64,000 nt of DNA from Pleomorphovibrio marinus (GCF_003347495.1 NZ_QCXY01000007.1:248001-312000); one strand, 5' to 3'. Counted from the first letter of the stretch, positions 1 to 9,278 are shown. The notes: generated by a model not told the origin, from the letters alone. A program made the numbers and translations.

Positions 1-899
1 CCGCCCCAACCCCCAAAGGCGGGGCTCTTGTACCAAGCCAAACCATTTTGAATCAGCCCTATAAAGGAAGGAGTGTCGCCCTCCATAATGTAGTCCGACT
101 CCAAATAATTGGCGCCTAGGGGACCATGATTTTCCATGATGTTCTCCCTTAGCCAAGGGTTGTCCACCAGCTCAAATTGGTAACCGGGCCCATTTTTGTA
201 CCAGCGGTCACCGGCAATGCCTGTCCAAGTGGCCCTATAGTATTCAAACCAGCTATCCCCTGCACTGGCATCCACGATAAAGAAGATACTAGGAAATTCA
301 TGGCGGATCCATGGACCGGAAAAATCCTGATCAGAGATGGTGTATACCTTCAACTTAGCGACGAAAGCATCAACTTCCTCGGCTGACCTTGTATTCTTTA
401 CTTTCCAAAGAGCCTGTGCTAAGCAATTGGCTCCTCCCCAAACAGATATCCAAAGGGGCCTATCATCCTGCTTATCTACGGCCTTGATGAGTAATTCCGA
501 TCCCGGTGAATCCTTTCCCTCACCCACACCCTCCATACTGAAAAGAGGTAGGTGCTCGGAGGTAATGTCCAGTAAGTATTCCATGCTTGGAAATCCCTCT
601 GCATGCTTTTCCAAATTGGGTTTTACCTTACCATAATTGCGCACCAATTCCTCAATTTTATCCTTCCTGGTTTGGTTTCTGAGGTGAGTGGAAGTGGTAG
701 CAACTATTCCCTCAATATCAAACTCATTGGAATAAACTAATAAACGAACAAGAGACTGCTGATCATCTGGCTCATTGGTAATGTCTGTCAATACAAATAC
801 ACGTTGCTTCTCCGGAGCCTCAAAGGCCAATTCGGTTTGAGCTTGGATAGTACAAGCTAGAATATAATTCAGTAATAGGAAGAAAATGGAAAAACGCAT
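1..899 (-). CDS. DUF1593 (Sde182-type, nucleoside-hydrolase-like) secreted protein, 3' end missing
   Basis: This reading frame starts at the ATG at 899 and is still open at the left edge, so about 300 N-terminal residues are visible. A signal peptide (hydrophobic stretch ending near ACTIQAQ) is followed by VFVLTDITNEPDDQQSLVR, the aspartate-rich opening typical of the DUF1593 nucleoside-hydrolase-like domain, and then by LWISVWGGANCLAQAL, a second conserved block of the family. Family members are usually 450-490 residues and include the cellulose-binding protein Sde182, so roughly a third is missing. The protein is probably exported and acts on carbohydrate or a glycoside; its substrate cannot be read from sequence. 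It lies 90 bp downstream of, and on the same strand as, the SGNH esterase gene, which suggests co-transcription. Confidence 0.85.
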   Translation of the reverse strand, partial: MRFSIFFLLLNYILACTIQAQTELAFEAPEKQRVFVLTDITNEPDDQQSLVRLLVYSNEFDIEGIVATTSTHLRNQTRKDKIEELVRNYGKVKPNLEKHAEGFPSMEYLLDITSEHLPLFSMEGVGEGKDSPGSELLIKAVDKQDDRPLWISVWGGANCLAQALWKVKNTRSAEEVDAFVAKLKVYTISDQDFSGPWIRHEFPSIFFIVDASAGDSWFEYYRATWTGIAGDRWYKNGPGYQFELVDNPWLRENIMENHGPLGANYLESDYIMEGDTPSFIGLIQNGLAWYKSPAFGGWG

Positions 900-989
900 A
901 ATTTTGGATTTATTAATTGTACTCAAAAGTACAATGGGAATCTAAGGAATTCTTATTACATTTTGACAAAGAACGCCCACAATCCCAAT

Positions 990-2123
990 TCATTCAAGGA
1001 TTTCTTTGATGATTTCCACATAGGCGTCTGCATATTGTTTCATCCCCCAATCTGTAGGGTGAGTTCCATCCACCGTAGCCTCGATGTGCATGCCTATTTC
1101 CTCTTTTTCCAAATAATAAATTTCTTCCACCCCTTCCATAAGCAGTTCCCGAAAGACGGATTTGCTCCATTTGTTTACGTTTTCCACCGCTAATTTTCGT
1201 GCATGGTCCGTTAATTGGTCCGAATATCCTGCATGCTCAACCAAAAGAATGGGGATGTCAGGTTGTATATCCTTTAGGTATTGGACGGCTTTTTTGATTC
1301 TCCCCTTTACCTCGCCTTCCGTATATCCCGCAAATGGAACAAGGTTGGGGAGACAATCCAGTATAAATAATGAGGCTTTTACTGTTCCAATAAATTCCAG
1401 CACCTCAGGTTCCAGTCTTCCATTCCCAGAAAACCCCAGATTGACCAAGGGCTTATCAAGTGCCCTTTCCAATTGGGCGGGCCAAGCCATGCCCGGCCGG
1501 CTTGCCGAAGCCCCATGGGCTATAGAAGTACCATAAACCAATATGGGGTTTGCCTCCATTTGAGATTGAAATTCAAGGGTTCCATTAACTCCAATTTCCA
1601 TCCAGGAAACCCCGTTATATAAGGGCAGGTACAGCATGCCTTCATAAGGGCTTGTCCTATGGGGAGTAATTGCAAAAGTATAAGTAACGGTGTCGGCAAA
1701 TTGATATTTTCCCTTAACCCACTTCCAAGTGGATTCTCCTTCACGGAGGTATAAATCCAGTCCAGATACTCCAGTGGCGGGCATATGTGGCATTTCCAAT
1801 CTTCCAGTTGGGAGGTATTTAACCTTAATACTATCGGCTTGTGTCTGAAATTTAACCTTGAGCCCTGCTGAATGTTGAGATAAGTTCCACACAGTTTCCC
1901 TTACCTTTTCTTTGGCTTCCAAGGGGAGCCTTCCGTAGCCTATTCCCTCCCAAGCTTGCCCCTGAACGACTTGCCCATCTATCTGTAATGGGTTGTACCA
2001 GTACCATTCACCTTGAGCCGACAGCGAATTACCTGACACATGGATAAAAAAGCAAAACAGTAGCCCTAAGCCACTAAAAAAGGAGTGATGCCTCCTACTA
2101 CTATTCGGTATAACTGATGGCAT
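990..2123 (-). CDS. Secreted SGNH/GDSL-family esterase with N-terminal beta-sandwich domain
   Basis: The 377-residue product has a hydrophobic segment near residues 17-37 ending in SLSAQ, consistent with export. Residues about 40-185 fit the SGNH N-terminal (GDSL_N) jelly-roll domain and 190-377 the hydrolase. Catalytic landmarks are visible: block I VYGTSIAHG with Ser200, block III-like FSGNG at 231-235, and block V DGTHP at 352-356 with the Asp/His pair. Proteins of this architecture deacetylate or otherwise de-esterify carbohydrates in the periplasm or outside the cell; the exact ester is not predictable. It shares strand and direction with the DUF1593 gene and is divergent from the sulfatase operon. 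The first ATG may be slightly too early, because a run of Arg and His precedes the hydrophobic core. Confidence 0.88.
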   Translation of the reverse strand: MPSVIPNSSRRHHSFFSGLGLLFCFFIHVSGNSLSAQGEWYWYNPLQIDGQVVQGQAWEGIGYGRLPLEAKEKVRETVWNLSQHSAGLKVKFQTQADSIKVKYLPTGRLEMPHMPATGVSGLDLYLREGESTWKWVKGKYQFADTVTYTFAITPHRTSPYEGMLYLPLYNGVSWMEIGVNGTLEFQSQMEANPILVYGTSIAHGASASRPGMAWPAQLERALDKPLVNLGFSGNGRLEPEVLEFIGTVKASLFILDCLPNLVPFAGYTEGEVKGRIKKAVQYLKDIQPDIPILLVEHAGYSDQLTDHARKLAVENVNKWSKSVFRELLMEGVEEIYYLEKEEIGMHIEATVDGTHPTDWGMKQYADAYVEIIKEILE

Positions 2124-2191
2124 GTTGTAGATGGGGTGGTATGTTTTTATGAGTGAAAATACGAGAATAGTCTGGGTATAATACCACTTGT

Positions 2192-2229
2192 ATGCCTAAT
2201 TTTCTTTATTTCTGTAAAGGTTTAGGCAT
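2192..2229. promoter_or_regulatory. Inverted repeat in the divergent esterase/sulfatase promoter region
   Basis: The arms ATGCCTAA (2192-2199) and TTAGGCAT (2222-2229) are perfect 8-bp reverse complements separated by 22 bp. They sit in the 158-bp gap between the divergent SGNH esterase and sulfatase genes, about 53 bp before the sulfatase start. The site could be a two-half operator or a short hairpin in the sulfatase leader. No other copy was seen in the window, so the call is weak. Confidence 0.3.
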
Positions 2230-2281
2230 TTATTAATTATTTTGGTAGGTTACAAATTATTAAATAACCCAATTTAGAACC

Positions 2282-3766
2282 ATGAAGCAAGTTTACCACT
2301 TAATGTGGCTTTCCTTAGGTCTTTTTATTTCCTGTACCCCTTCGGAAGAAAAGAAAGATAAACCCCTAAATGTATTGTTTATAGCTGTGGATGACCTAAG
2401 GCCTGATATCAATGCCTATGGCAACTCCATGATTAAAAGCCCTAATATTGACAAATTGGCCTCCTCTGGTACAGTTTTCGAAAACCATTATGTTCAAGTT
2501 CCCACCTGCGGTGCTTCTCGATGCAGTATCCTGACAGGTTTATTGCCCCGCACGCAAAGGCACCTTCAGAATTCCGCCGTCGAGGAGTTTTTATCCAACG
2601 AATCTGAAGGGGAACAGCCTGAGAGCTTTGTCCATCATTTCAGGAGAAACGGTTATTATACCCTTGGTTTAGGTAAGATCAGCCACTCGGTAGATGGGCT
2701 TTGGTATGGATATAATGAATCCCCCGAAGGAGCCAAACCAGAAATGCCCCATAGTTGGGACGAATTCTTGTTTGATGCCGATAAGTGGGAAACTGGTTGG
2801 AATGCCTTTTTTGGATATGCAGATGGGAGTAATCGCCAAGGGAAAAATAACCAGGTTAAGCCTTATGAAATGGCTGATGTAGACGATAGGGGATACCCTG
2901 ATGGCATCACTGCTGATTTGGCGGTAGAAAAACTTGGAGAACTCAATCAAAAAGACCAACCTTTCCTCATGGCGGTGGGATTTTTCAAACCTCATTTACC
3001 CTTTACTGCTCCTAAAAAGTATTGGGACCTATACGATAGGGATAAAATTCCCCTTTCTCCAGTGCCAGACCTTCCAGAGGATGTTCACCGAGCAAGTTTA
3101 CAGAACATGGGTGAATTTAATCAATACAAGGCAGGGGAGGAAAAGGCAAGCTTAGACGAAAGGCTCTCGGATGACTACGCCACTACTTTGCGGCACGCCT
3201 ATTATGCTTCAGTTAGCTACGTGGATGCCCAAATCGGAAAAGTCCTGGATCAACTGGAAGAACTGGGGCTTGCCGAAAATACCATAGTGGTTTTGTGGGG
3301 CGATCACGGTTGGCATCTTGGCGATCATAGGGTATGGGGAAAACACACCAATTTTGAGGTTGCACTGAGAAGTCCACTTATCTTGAGAATTCCGGGTGAA
3401 CAAGTAGATAGAGTGGGAGGGGGAACTGTAGTAAGCAGTGTGGACCTATATCCAAGCCTGGTAGAATGGTGTGGTTTACCGGATAATGTTGAACTAGATG
3501 GCCAAAGCTTGTCCGCACTGACTAGGGATGGCGAGGATCCAAATAGAGAGAACCTTGCCTTCAGCTATTTCAGTAAAGGCATAAGTATGCGAAATGAAAG
3601 GTTCAGGCTCACAAAATTCTTTAGGGAGCAATCCCCAACTGTGGAACTTTTTGACCATCAATTGGATTCTCTTGAGTCGAAAAACCTTGCTTCTGACTTT
3701 CCCGATGTGGTGGAGCAGTTGATGTCCAGTTGGGAAAAGGGCAACACCGGGCTTTTTGATCAGTAA
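2282..3766 (+). CDS. Family S1 sulfatase, iduronate-2-sulfatase-like lipoprotein
   Basis: The 494-residue product starts with a lipoprotein signal (LFISC, Cys18). The mature part begins with VLFIAVDDLRPDINAYG, containing the calcium-binding Asp37/Asp38. The formylglycine site is C76-G-A-S-R80, a Cys-type motif that would be converted by a formylglycine-generating enzyme not present in this window. Later active-site blocks are KPHLPF and GDHGWHLGDH with a following GKH. The VDDLRPD opening and PTCGASR motif are characteristic of the iduronate-2-sulfatase group (SulfAtlas S1_7). It should remove sulfate from a glycan outside the inner membrane. It heads an operon with the next sulfatase (19 bp gap) and a PQQ dehydrogenase. 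Confidence 0.93.
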   Translation: MKQVYHLMWLSLGLFISCTPSEEKKDKPLNVLFIAVDDLRPDINAYGNSMIKSPNIDKLASSGTVFENHYVQVPTCGASRCSILTGLLPRTQRHLQNSAVEEFLSNESEGEQPESFVHHFRRNGYYTLGLGKISHSVDGLWYGYNESPEGAKPEMPHSWDEFLFDADKWETGWNAFFGYADGSNRQGKNNQVKPYEMADVDDRGYPDGITADLAVEKLGELNQKDQPFLMAVGFFKPHLPFTAPKKYWDLYDRDKIPLSPVPDLPEDVHRASLQNMGEFNQYKAGEEKASLDERLSDDYATTLRHAYYASVSYVDAQIGKVLDQLEELGLAENTIVVLWGDHGWHLGDHRVWGKHTNFEVALRSPLILRIPGEQVDRVGGGTVVSSVDLYPSLVEWCGLPDNVELDGQSLSALTRDGEDPNRENLAFSYFSKGISMRNERFRLTKFFREQSPTVELFDHQLDSLESKNLASDFPDVVEQLMSSWEKGNTGLFDQ

Positions 3767-3785
3767 CCCAAATATTCCTAATACT

Positions 3786-5411
3786 ATGAAGTGTTTTACC
3801 TATCATTTAATCAAAGCCAGATATTTTGTTTTGGCTTGGTGCATCCTTGCCTGTGCAACCAATAAGGGGGAAGAGGAATTGACCTACACTTATACACTGG
3901 AAGATGGGAAAAAACCCAACATCCTCTTCGTGATTTCTGATGACCAGTCGTACCCGCATGCTTCCATCTATGGTGAAGCCTGGGTTCAGACTCCCGCCTT
4001 TGACAGGATTGCCAGGGAAGGTGCTTTGTTCCACAATGCTTTTGCCGCTTCTCCAGGGTGCAGCCCAAGCCGAGCCGCTTTATTAACAGGAATGTATTGC
4101 TGGCAATTGGAGGATGCAGGTACACATGCCAGTGAATTTCCAGCACAATACACCGTATATCCCGATATTCTGGAGGATTTGGGATATCGTGTAGGCTATA
4201 CCCGTAAGGGATGGGGCCCAGGAAACTGGGAAATAAGTGGTAGAACACGAAACCCTGCTGGTGATGCCTTTCAAAGCAAGGAATTGGAACCACCGACCAC
4301 TGGGATCAGCAACAATGACTATGCAGCCAATTTTGCCGAATTTCTGGAAGGAAGGGATGCAGATCAGCCCTTCTGTTTTTGGTATGGAGCTTCAGAACCC
4401 CATAGGGTATTCGAAAAGGGTTCTGGGCTTAATGCAGGAAAGGATCCATCACGTGTACGTGTACCCCCATTTCTTCCCGACACCCCGGAAATCCGAAGTG
4501 ATCTGCTGGATTATGCCTTGGAAATAGAGTGGTTTGACAAACATCTGGCAATGATGGTTGAACAGCTTGAGGAAATGGGAGAGTTGGATAATACTATTAT
4601 AGTGGTGACCTCCGACAATGGAATGGCCTTTCCCAGGGCCAAGGCCAATTTATATGAATATGGTTTTCATGTTCCGCTTGCCATCAGATGGGGGAATAAG
4701 GTTAAGGGTAACCGCAATATACACGACCTGGTGAGTTTGATTGACCTGGCACCTACATTTTTGGAGGCTGCAAGTGGAGAAAGTTTCAGGGAGATTCAGC
4801 AAGAATACCCCATGGAGGGCAAAAGTTTGATGAATATTTTGTTACATGAGGGCTCTGGAAAACTGGATGCCCAAAGGAAAGCCGTATTTTCCGCTCGGGA
4901 AAGACACAGCAGTTCCAGATGGAACAACTTGACTTACCCCCAAAGGGCCATTCGTACAGAAAGGTTTCTATACACGCGAAATTTCAAGCCAGAACGCTGG
5001 CCGGCAGGTGCTCCGCAGAAATATGAACAAGATGGCAGTCTAGGCCCTATGCACGGTGCCTACCACGATATAGATGCCTGTCCCACTTTCGATTACTTGG
5101 TTGAAAATCGCGAGGATCCTGCAATTCTTCCTTTTTTTGAAATGGCAGTACAGAAACGTCCAGAGGAGGAATTTTTTGACCTGGAAAAAGATCCGTTTTG
5201 TCTTACGAACGTGGCAGAAGATCCTGCCTATAAAAAGGAGTTGTTGGATCACCGGGAATCCCTAGGGGGGTACCTAATGAGGACTGGTGACCCCAGGATA
5301 AGTGGCAATGGGGATATTTATGAAATGTATGTGAGGTATTCACCCATACGCGAATTTCCTGAGCCGGATTGGATCAGCGATGATGAGCTTTATGATTTAA
5401 GCACTAAATAA
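3786..5411 (+). CDS. Family S1 sulfatase, N-sulfoglucosamine sulfohydrolase-like lipoprotein
   Basis: I place the start at the ATG at 3786 (541 residues) because it puts a short basic N-terminus directly before the lipobox ILAC (Cys23); an in-frame ATG at 3756 lies inside the previous gene and would add ten unlikely residues. The active site is complete: FVISDDQ with the metal-binding Asp pair, the formylglycine motif C92-S-P-S-R, SEPHR, and VTSDNGMAF followed by a lysine-containing segment. The SDDQS/CSPSRAALLTG pattern resembles the heparan N-sulfatase group (S1_8). Two sulfatases of different subfamilies in one operon suggest a glycan carrying more than one sulfation position. The gene ends 3 bp before the PQQ dehydrogenase start. 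Confidence 0.92.
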   Translation: MKCFTYHLIKARYFVLAWCILACATNKGEEELTYTYTLEDGKKPNILFVISDDQSYPHASIYGEAWVQTPAFDRIAREGALFHNAFAASPGCSPSRAALLTGMYCWQLEDAGTHASEFPAQYTVYPDILEDLGYRVGYTRKGWGPGNWEISGRTRNPAGDAFQSKELEPPTTGISNNDYAANFAEFLEGRDADQPFCFWYGASEPHRVFEKGSGLNAGKDPSRVRVPPFLPDTPEIRSDLLDYALEIEWFDKHLAMMVEQLEEMGELDNTIIVVTSDNGMAFPRAKANLYEYGFHVPLAIRWGNKVKGNRNIHDLVSLIDLAPTFLEAASGESFREIQQEYPMEGKSLMNILLHEGSGKLDAQRKAVFSARERHSSSRWNNLTYPQRAIRTERFLYTRNFKPERWPAGAPQKYEQDGSLGPMHGAYHDIDACPTFDYLVENREDPAILPFFEMAVQKRPEEEFFDLEKDPFCLTNVAEDPAYKKELLDHRESLGGYLMRTGDPRISGNGDIYEMYVRYSPIREFPEPDWISDDELYDLSTK

Positions 5412-5414
5412 TTT

Positions 5415-7523
5415 ATGCAAAAGGCCTATTTAGGATTTATTGGGTTGTTAATCTTGTCCTTTACCCATTGTAAGCAAGCAGATAGTCCGGATTATACTGC
5501 GTGGAACACCTACAGAGGAGCAAAGGATGCTTCCCAGTTTTCCGGTTTATCCCAAATCAATAAGGAAAATGTTCACTTGCTGGAACTGGCTTGGACCTAT
5601 AAAACAGGTGACGCTGGAGAGCGAACCCCAATGGAATGTAACCCTATAATCATTGGGGACCTAATGTACGTAACCTCCCCGCAGTTGGATCTGATAGCAT
5701 TGAAGGCCAATTCAGGAGAGGAGGTATGGAGATTTTCTGCCTCGGACTTTAAGGAAGGGGCAGGCGTAAACAGGGGGGTTACCTATTATGACGATAAGGA
5801 GGATGGAAGGATATTTATGTCCTCGGGACACTATTTATTTGCCGTCAGTGCCAAGGATGGTTCTTTAGTAACCTCCTTTGGGGACAAAGGGAAGATTGAC
5901 CTCAGACAAAACCTAGGTAAGGATCCAGCCTCTCTCTCTATAGCCTTATCCACTCCAGGTATAATTTACAAGGATTTGATAATCATAGGTTCTGCCACCG
6001 GCGAAGGGTATGATGCCTCACCCGGGCACATTCGGGCCTATCATGCAGAAAGTGGTGAATTTGCATGGAGGTTTCATACCATCCCCCAAGAGGGGGAATT
6101 TGGACATGATACCTGGGAATGGATGGAGGGTGAAAACTATGGAGGAACCAACAATTGGGGAGGAATGAGCCTGGATGAAGAAAAGGGATGGGTGTTTGTG
6201 GCTACGGGGTCGGCTACCTATGATTTTTATGGGGCCAACCGCTTGGGGGAAAACCTTTTCGGAAATTGCGTTATTGCATTGGATGCCAGTACAGGAGAGA
6301 GGCAATGGCATTATCAAGCGGTCAGTCACGACCTTTGGGATTATGACTTGCCTTGTGCCCCAAACCTAGTAGAGCTGCCCTGGGAGGGAAAAATGAAGAA
6401 AGCTCTAATTCAACCCACTAAGATGGGGGAGCTGATCGTTCTGGACAGGTATACGGGTGAACCCCTACTGGACATGGAGGAAAAGGAAGTTCCACCCTCC
6501 TTTGTGCCAGGAGAACGCGCACATCCAACGCAGAAGTTTAACCAGGGAATACGCCTGGTTCCACAGGGACTTGACAGCACCTACCTGACAGATATTTCCC
6601 CCGAAGCCAATGCATATGCACGAGAAGAACTAAAGAAATACAGAAATGAGGGGATGTACACTCCCCCCAGTATAGAGGGCACCATAACCATGCCTGCCAC
6701 CCGTGGGGGAGTGCTCTGGGGTGGGGCTTCTTACGACCCCTACACCAATCGGCTTTATGTAAATGCAAATGAATTAGCAATGATCCTTCAATTGGACAGG
6801 GTGAATACCGGGCATCAGCCCTCGGATGGGGTAGTTTCTGGCTATCGCACTTACATGCTAAATTGCTCAAACTGTCATGGTACTGATTTGCAGGGGATTG
6901 CAGATGCCTATCCCTCCTTGGATGGTATAGGCCAAAGATACTCGGATGAGGAAATCCGTAGTATCATAAAGGGAGGGAAGGGAGTAATGCCGGCTTTTTC
7001 CCAATTTGGTGAGCAGCAGACCCAGGCCTTGGTGGAATTTCTCAAAACGGGAAAGGTACCGGAGAAGGTAGATGAGGGTCCTCAGGAAGGTTTGGAAAAA
7101 TACGTGTTGAAAGGCTTCCGCCTGTTTTTGGATCAGGAAGGTTTTCCGGCATCCAAACCCCCTTGGGGTACCTTAAATGCCATAGACTTAAACACCATGT
7201 CCATAAGCTGGAAAGTACCCTTGGGGAGTTATCCTGCGCTTAGGGAAAGGGGTATTGGAAATACAGGTACCCAAAGCTTTGGGGGTTGTGTAGCCACAGA
7301 TGGAGGGCTTGTCTTTATTGGCGGGTCAGCCGACGAAATGTTCAGGGCCTTTGACGCAGCCACTGGGGATGTACTTTGGGAATATAAATTACCCTATGGG
7401 GGATATGCCGTGCCCTCCGTGTATGAAGTGGATGGAAAACAGTATATTGTGATAGCAGCAGGAGGGGGTAACAGAATTGGCACCCCATCTGGGGATACCT
7501 ATGTTGCCTTTGCCCTTCCCTAA
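5415..7523 (+). CDS. PQQ-dependent dehydrogenase with an inserted cytochrome c domain, lipoprotein
   Basis: The 702-residue product has a lipobox (Cys19) and an eight-bladed quinoprotein propeller that starts at WNTYRGAKDASQFSG and ends at GDTYVAFALP. Repeated tryptophan-docking-like strands such as ATGDVLWEYKLP are visible. A haem c site, CSNCH (residues 484-488), with a likely axial methionine in GVMPAF, is inserted between the penultimate and last parts of the propeller. The enzyme should oxidise a sugar or alcohol in the periplasm and pass electrons through its own haem. Its closest relatives are annotated as quinoprotein glucose or alcohol dehydrogenases. No PQQ biosynthesis genes are in this window. 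It is the third gene of the sulfatase operon, starting three bases after the upstream stop codon, so the substrate is plausibly released by desulfation. Confidence 0.9.
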   Translation: MQKAYLGFIGLLILSFTHCKQADSPDYTAWNTYRGAKDASQFSGLSQINKENVHLLELAWTYKTGDAGERTPMECNPIIIGDLMYVTSPQLDLIALKANSGEEVWRFSASDFKEGAGVNRGVTYYDDKEDGRIFMSSGHYLFAVSAKDGSLVTSFGDKGKIDLRQNLGKDPASLSIALSTPGIIYKDLIIIGSATGEGYDASPGHIRAYHAESGEFAWRFHTIPQEGEFGHDTWEWMEGENYGGTNNWGGMSLDEEKGWVFVATGSATYDFYGANRLGENLFGNCVIALDASTGERQWHYQAVSHDLWDYDLPCAPNLVELPWEGKMKKALIQPTKMGELIVLDRYTGEPLLDMEEKEVPPSFVPGERAHPTQKFNQGIRLVPQGLDSTYLTDISPEANAYAREELKKYRNEGMYTPPSIEGTITMPATRGGVLWGGASYDPYTNRLYVNANELAMILQLDRVNTGHQPSDGVVSGYRTYMLNCSNCHGTDLQGIADAYPSLDGIGQRYSDEEIRSIIKGGKGVMPAFSQFGEQQTQALVEFLKTGKVPEKVDEGPQEGLEKYVLKGFRLFLDQEGFPASKPPWGTLNAIDLNTMSISWKVPLGSYPALRERGIGNTGTQSFGGCVATDGGLVFIGGSADEMFRAFDAATGDVLWEYKLPYGGYAVPSVYEVDGKQYIVIAAGGGNRIGTPSGDTYVAFALP

Positions 7524-7529
7524 TTGCCC

Positions 7530-7895
7530 TTAATTTATTTGGGTATTGACCTCACCGGTAGAATTTATATGGTCTAAAAATAGCCCAAGCTCCTTTTCCA
7601 ATAAATCAAGTTCTTGGAGTAAATGTGGATAATACCTCTCAAAGGAAGCCTCCACATTTTCCTCGATTTTCTCCAAGGTTCCCCTCACTTTAATGGCTCC
7701 AAGGTAGCTCATGCTTGGTTTGGACTTATGGCATTTCTTCTTGACCTGAAAAAAATTCCCACTTTCAAATACGCCCCCCAATCCCCTAAGCTCCTGAATG
7801 TTGGTGGAAATGATAATACCTACCATTTCATTTACCATCTGTGGATCTTCATCAAAAAAATGGAAAATCACTTCAGGATTTATCAAACTGTACAT
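7530..7895 (-). CDS. Histidine phosphotransfer (Hpt) domain protein
   Basis: The 121-residue protein is a single Hpt domain. It has the characteristic helix with the phospho-accepting histidine, KKKCHKSKPSMSYLGA (His56), in which H-x-x-K and the trailing small residues match the HxxKGxxxxxG pattern. Helical segments flank it on both sides, as in a four-helix bundle. Hpt proteins shuttle phosphate between hybrid histidine kinases and response regulators in the cytoplasm. No kinase or receiver gene is adjacent, so its partners must be encoded elsewhere. It converges on the PQQ dehydrogenase gene with only 6 bp between the stop codons and is divergent from the rhomboid gene. Confidence 0.8.
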   Translation of the reverse strand: MYSLINPEVIFHFFDEDPQMVNEMVGIIISTNIQELRGLGGVFESGNFFQVKKKCHKSKPSMSYLGAIKVRGTLEKIEENVEASFERYYPHLLQELDLLEKELGLFLDHINSTGEVNTQIN

Positions 7896-8002
7896 GAAAA
7901 TAAACGGTTTATGTTTTAATTCTAAATTGTAAAATATTTGCTTAAAGGGTTAGGTTATTTTCTTTTTGCTAAAGTACACTAATTTTAAAGGTATATAAAG
8001 AA

Positions 8003-8593
8003 ATGCGTCAAAAAAAGAGTTGGTTTTTATATAAAAGAATAAAGGAAAGCGCCTTCGTGCCCTTGCGGTTCTGTTTTTTGCTTATATTGGTTTTTGCAGT
8101 TCAATTTTCCCTGGGTTTGGATCTGGGCTTTCTAGGTATCTTCCCAAAAACTTTTTTGGGCTTAATTGGATTGTTTATGGCACCTTTAATCCACGGAAGC
8201 CTTGTACACTTGCTGGCTAACCTCCTTCCTCTCTTTTTTCTCGGCACATGCCTTTATTTTTTTTATGACCGAATTGCAGACATGGTATGGATCAACTGTT
8301 ATTTGCTTACCAATGTAATAGTCTGGATATTTGGAAGACCTTATTTCCACATTGGAAGCAGTGGTTTGGTATATGGCTTAGCGGTGTTTTTGATATGTCT
8401 GGGGTTGTTTAGGGCATCCATTAAATCAATACTTATTTCCATTGCGGTAATACTTACCTATGGAAGCATAATATACGGGATAATCCCCAGCGCTTCTGGT
8501 AGGGTTTCTTGGGAAAGCCATTTGGCAGGAACTTGTGTGGGAATGTTTATGGCTTTTTTTTATAGCCAAAAACCAAAATTGAGCAGGTATTGA
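8003..8593 (+). CDS. Rhomboid-family intramembrane serine protease
   Basis: The 196-residue product has about six transmembrane segments. Rhomboid hallmarks are present: the GSLVHLLANLLPL helix (the H-x-x-x-N region of TM2), the GxSG active site as GSSGLVYG with Ser120, and the partner histidine in ESHLAGTCVG (His173) of the last helix. Rhomboids cleave substrates within or next to the membrane; the target here is unknown. The length is typical for a minimal bacterial rhomboid without extra domains. The start ATG follows an AT-rich 107-bp region shared with the divergent Hpt gene. Confidence 0.9.
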   Translation: MRQKKSWFLYKRIKESAFVPLRFCFLLILVFAVQFSLGLDLGFLGIFPKTFLGLIGLFMAPLIHGSLVHLLANLLPLFFLGTCLYFFYDRIADMVWINCYLLTNVIVWIFGRPYFHIGSSGLVYGLAVFLICLGLFRASIKSILISIAVILTYGSIIYGIIPSASGRVSWESHLAGTCVGMFMAFFYSQKPKLSRY

Positions 8594-8647
8594 CTGAACT
8601 TTTTGGTATAGGTGGGGTTTTTAAAGCTTGAGGTGGTAATTTTGCGT

Positions 8648-8821
8648 ATGGAAAAGACCATGAAGAGAAATAAGCTGATCTTCCTTATCCTTGCAGTTAT
8701 CTTTCTTCTGATTATTCTAGCCGTAAGTTGGGACATGGCCAGGCAAACCACCTTTCCTGGGGCAAAGGGTAACTTGAAAGAAAGAATGGCTCCAAGTGAT
8801 GAAAACAAAGACAATGAATAA
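8648..8821 (+). CDS. Small single-pass membrane protein of unknown function
   Basis: The product is 57 residues from the ATG at 8648, or 53 from the ATG at 8660 (MKRNKL). It has a basic N-terminus, one transmembrane helix (LIFLILAVIFLLIILAVSW) and a short polar tail with RQTTFPGAKG. An upstream in-frame ATG at 8612 is unlikely because it lacks the basic-hydrophobic order. TAATTTTG at 8637-8644 matches the Bacteroidota -7 box TAnnTTTG, although no good -33 partner was seen; if used, the transcript leader would be extremely short or absent. The 3' end overlaps the DUF2452 gene by 23 bp, so the two are probably translated together. Function unknown. Confidence 0.6.
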   Translation: MEKTMKRNKLIFLILAVIFLLIILAVSWDMARQTTFPGAKGNLKERMAPSDENKDNE

Positions 8822-9278
8822 GGCGAAGAAAATTGATGTTTCCAAGATAGACCTTAAGAAATTGGGGGAAAAGACCACGGAGTCACCCGGCATTATTCCC
8901 TATGCCCACCATAGTGGTAGTGCACTGGTAAAGCCTGAGGATAAGGGTAAGATTGTGGGCAGGGCAGTAGCTGCTATGCAAGCCCAGACAGACATGCAGA
9001 TGTCGCAAATCTACCGTCAAATGCAGGTATTGGCAGAGCAAGCAAAAAGTATCCAATCAAGGGTGGAGGTTTCTGAGCGGATTTATCAGGCTTCCATAAG
9101 TTTTGAGCCCCTGATCAACCATATCTATTTTCTTTATCAGAGGGAGGATGGCACGGATTTTCTGAGCATGGTAGGCCCCGAGGAATGGGGAAGAAAAAAG
9201 CCGTTTGGACAATTTGTGGCAGAGGTAAAGCTATTGGCAGACCACACTTGGGAAATCCTACAAAAAACGGACGATTGA
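8799..9278 (+). CDS. DUF2452 family protein
   Basis: The 159-residue cytoplasmic protein matches the Bacteroidota DUF2452 pattern, with GIIPYAHHSGSALVKPEDKGK, a long helix rich in Gln and Met (AAMQAQTDMQMSQIYRQM), and FLSMVGPEEWG near the C-terminus. No enzymatic residues are recognisable and the family has no assigned role. The start is ambiguous: ATG 8799 overlaps the previous gene, and a second in-frame ATG at 8814 also overlaps its end. The stop TGA shares its last base with the ATG of the next gene (TGATG at 9276), which implies translational coupling. Confidence 0.75.
   Translation: MKTKTMNKAKKIDVSKIDLKKLGEKTTESPGIIPYAHHSGSALVKPEDKGKIVGRAVAAMQAQTDMQMSQIYRQMQVLAEQAKSIQSRVEVSERIYQASISFEPLINHIYFLYQREDGTDFLSMVGPEEWGRKKPFGQFVAEVKLLADHTWEILQKTDD

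Noticed and set aside
3811-4293. Antisense open frame of 160 codons inside the second sulfatase
   Set aside because: It lies wholly within a well-supported sulfatase gene; the translated text is rich in His, Cys and Pro without domain pattern, as expected for a shadow frame.
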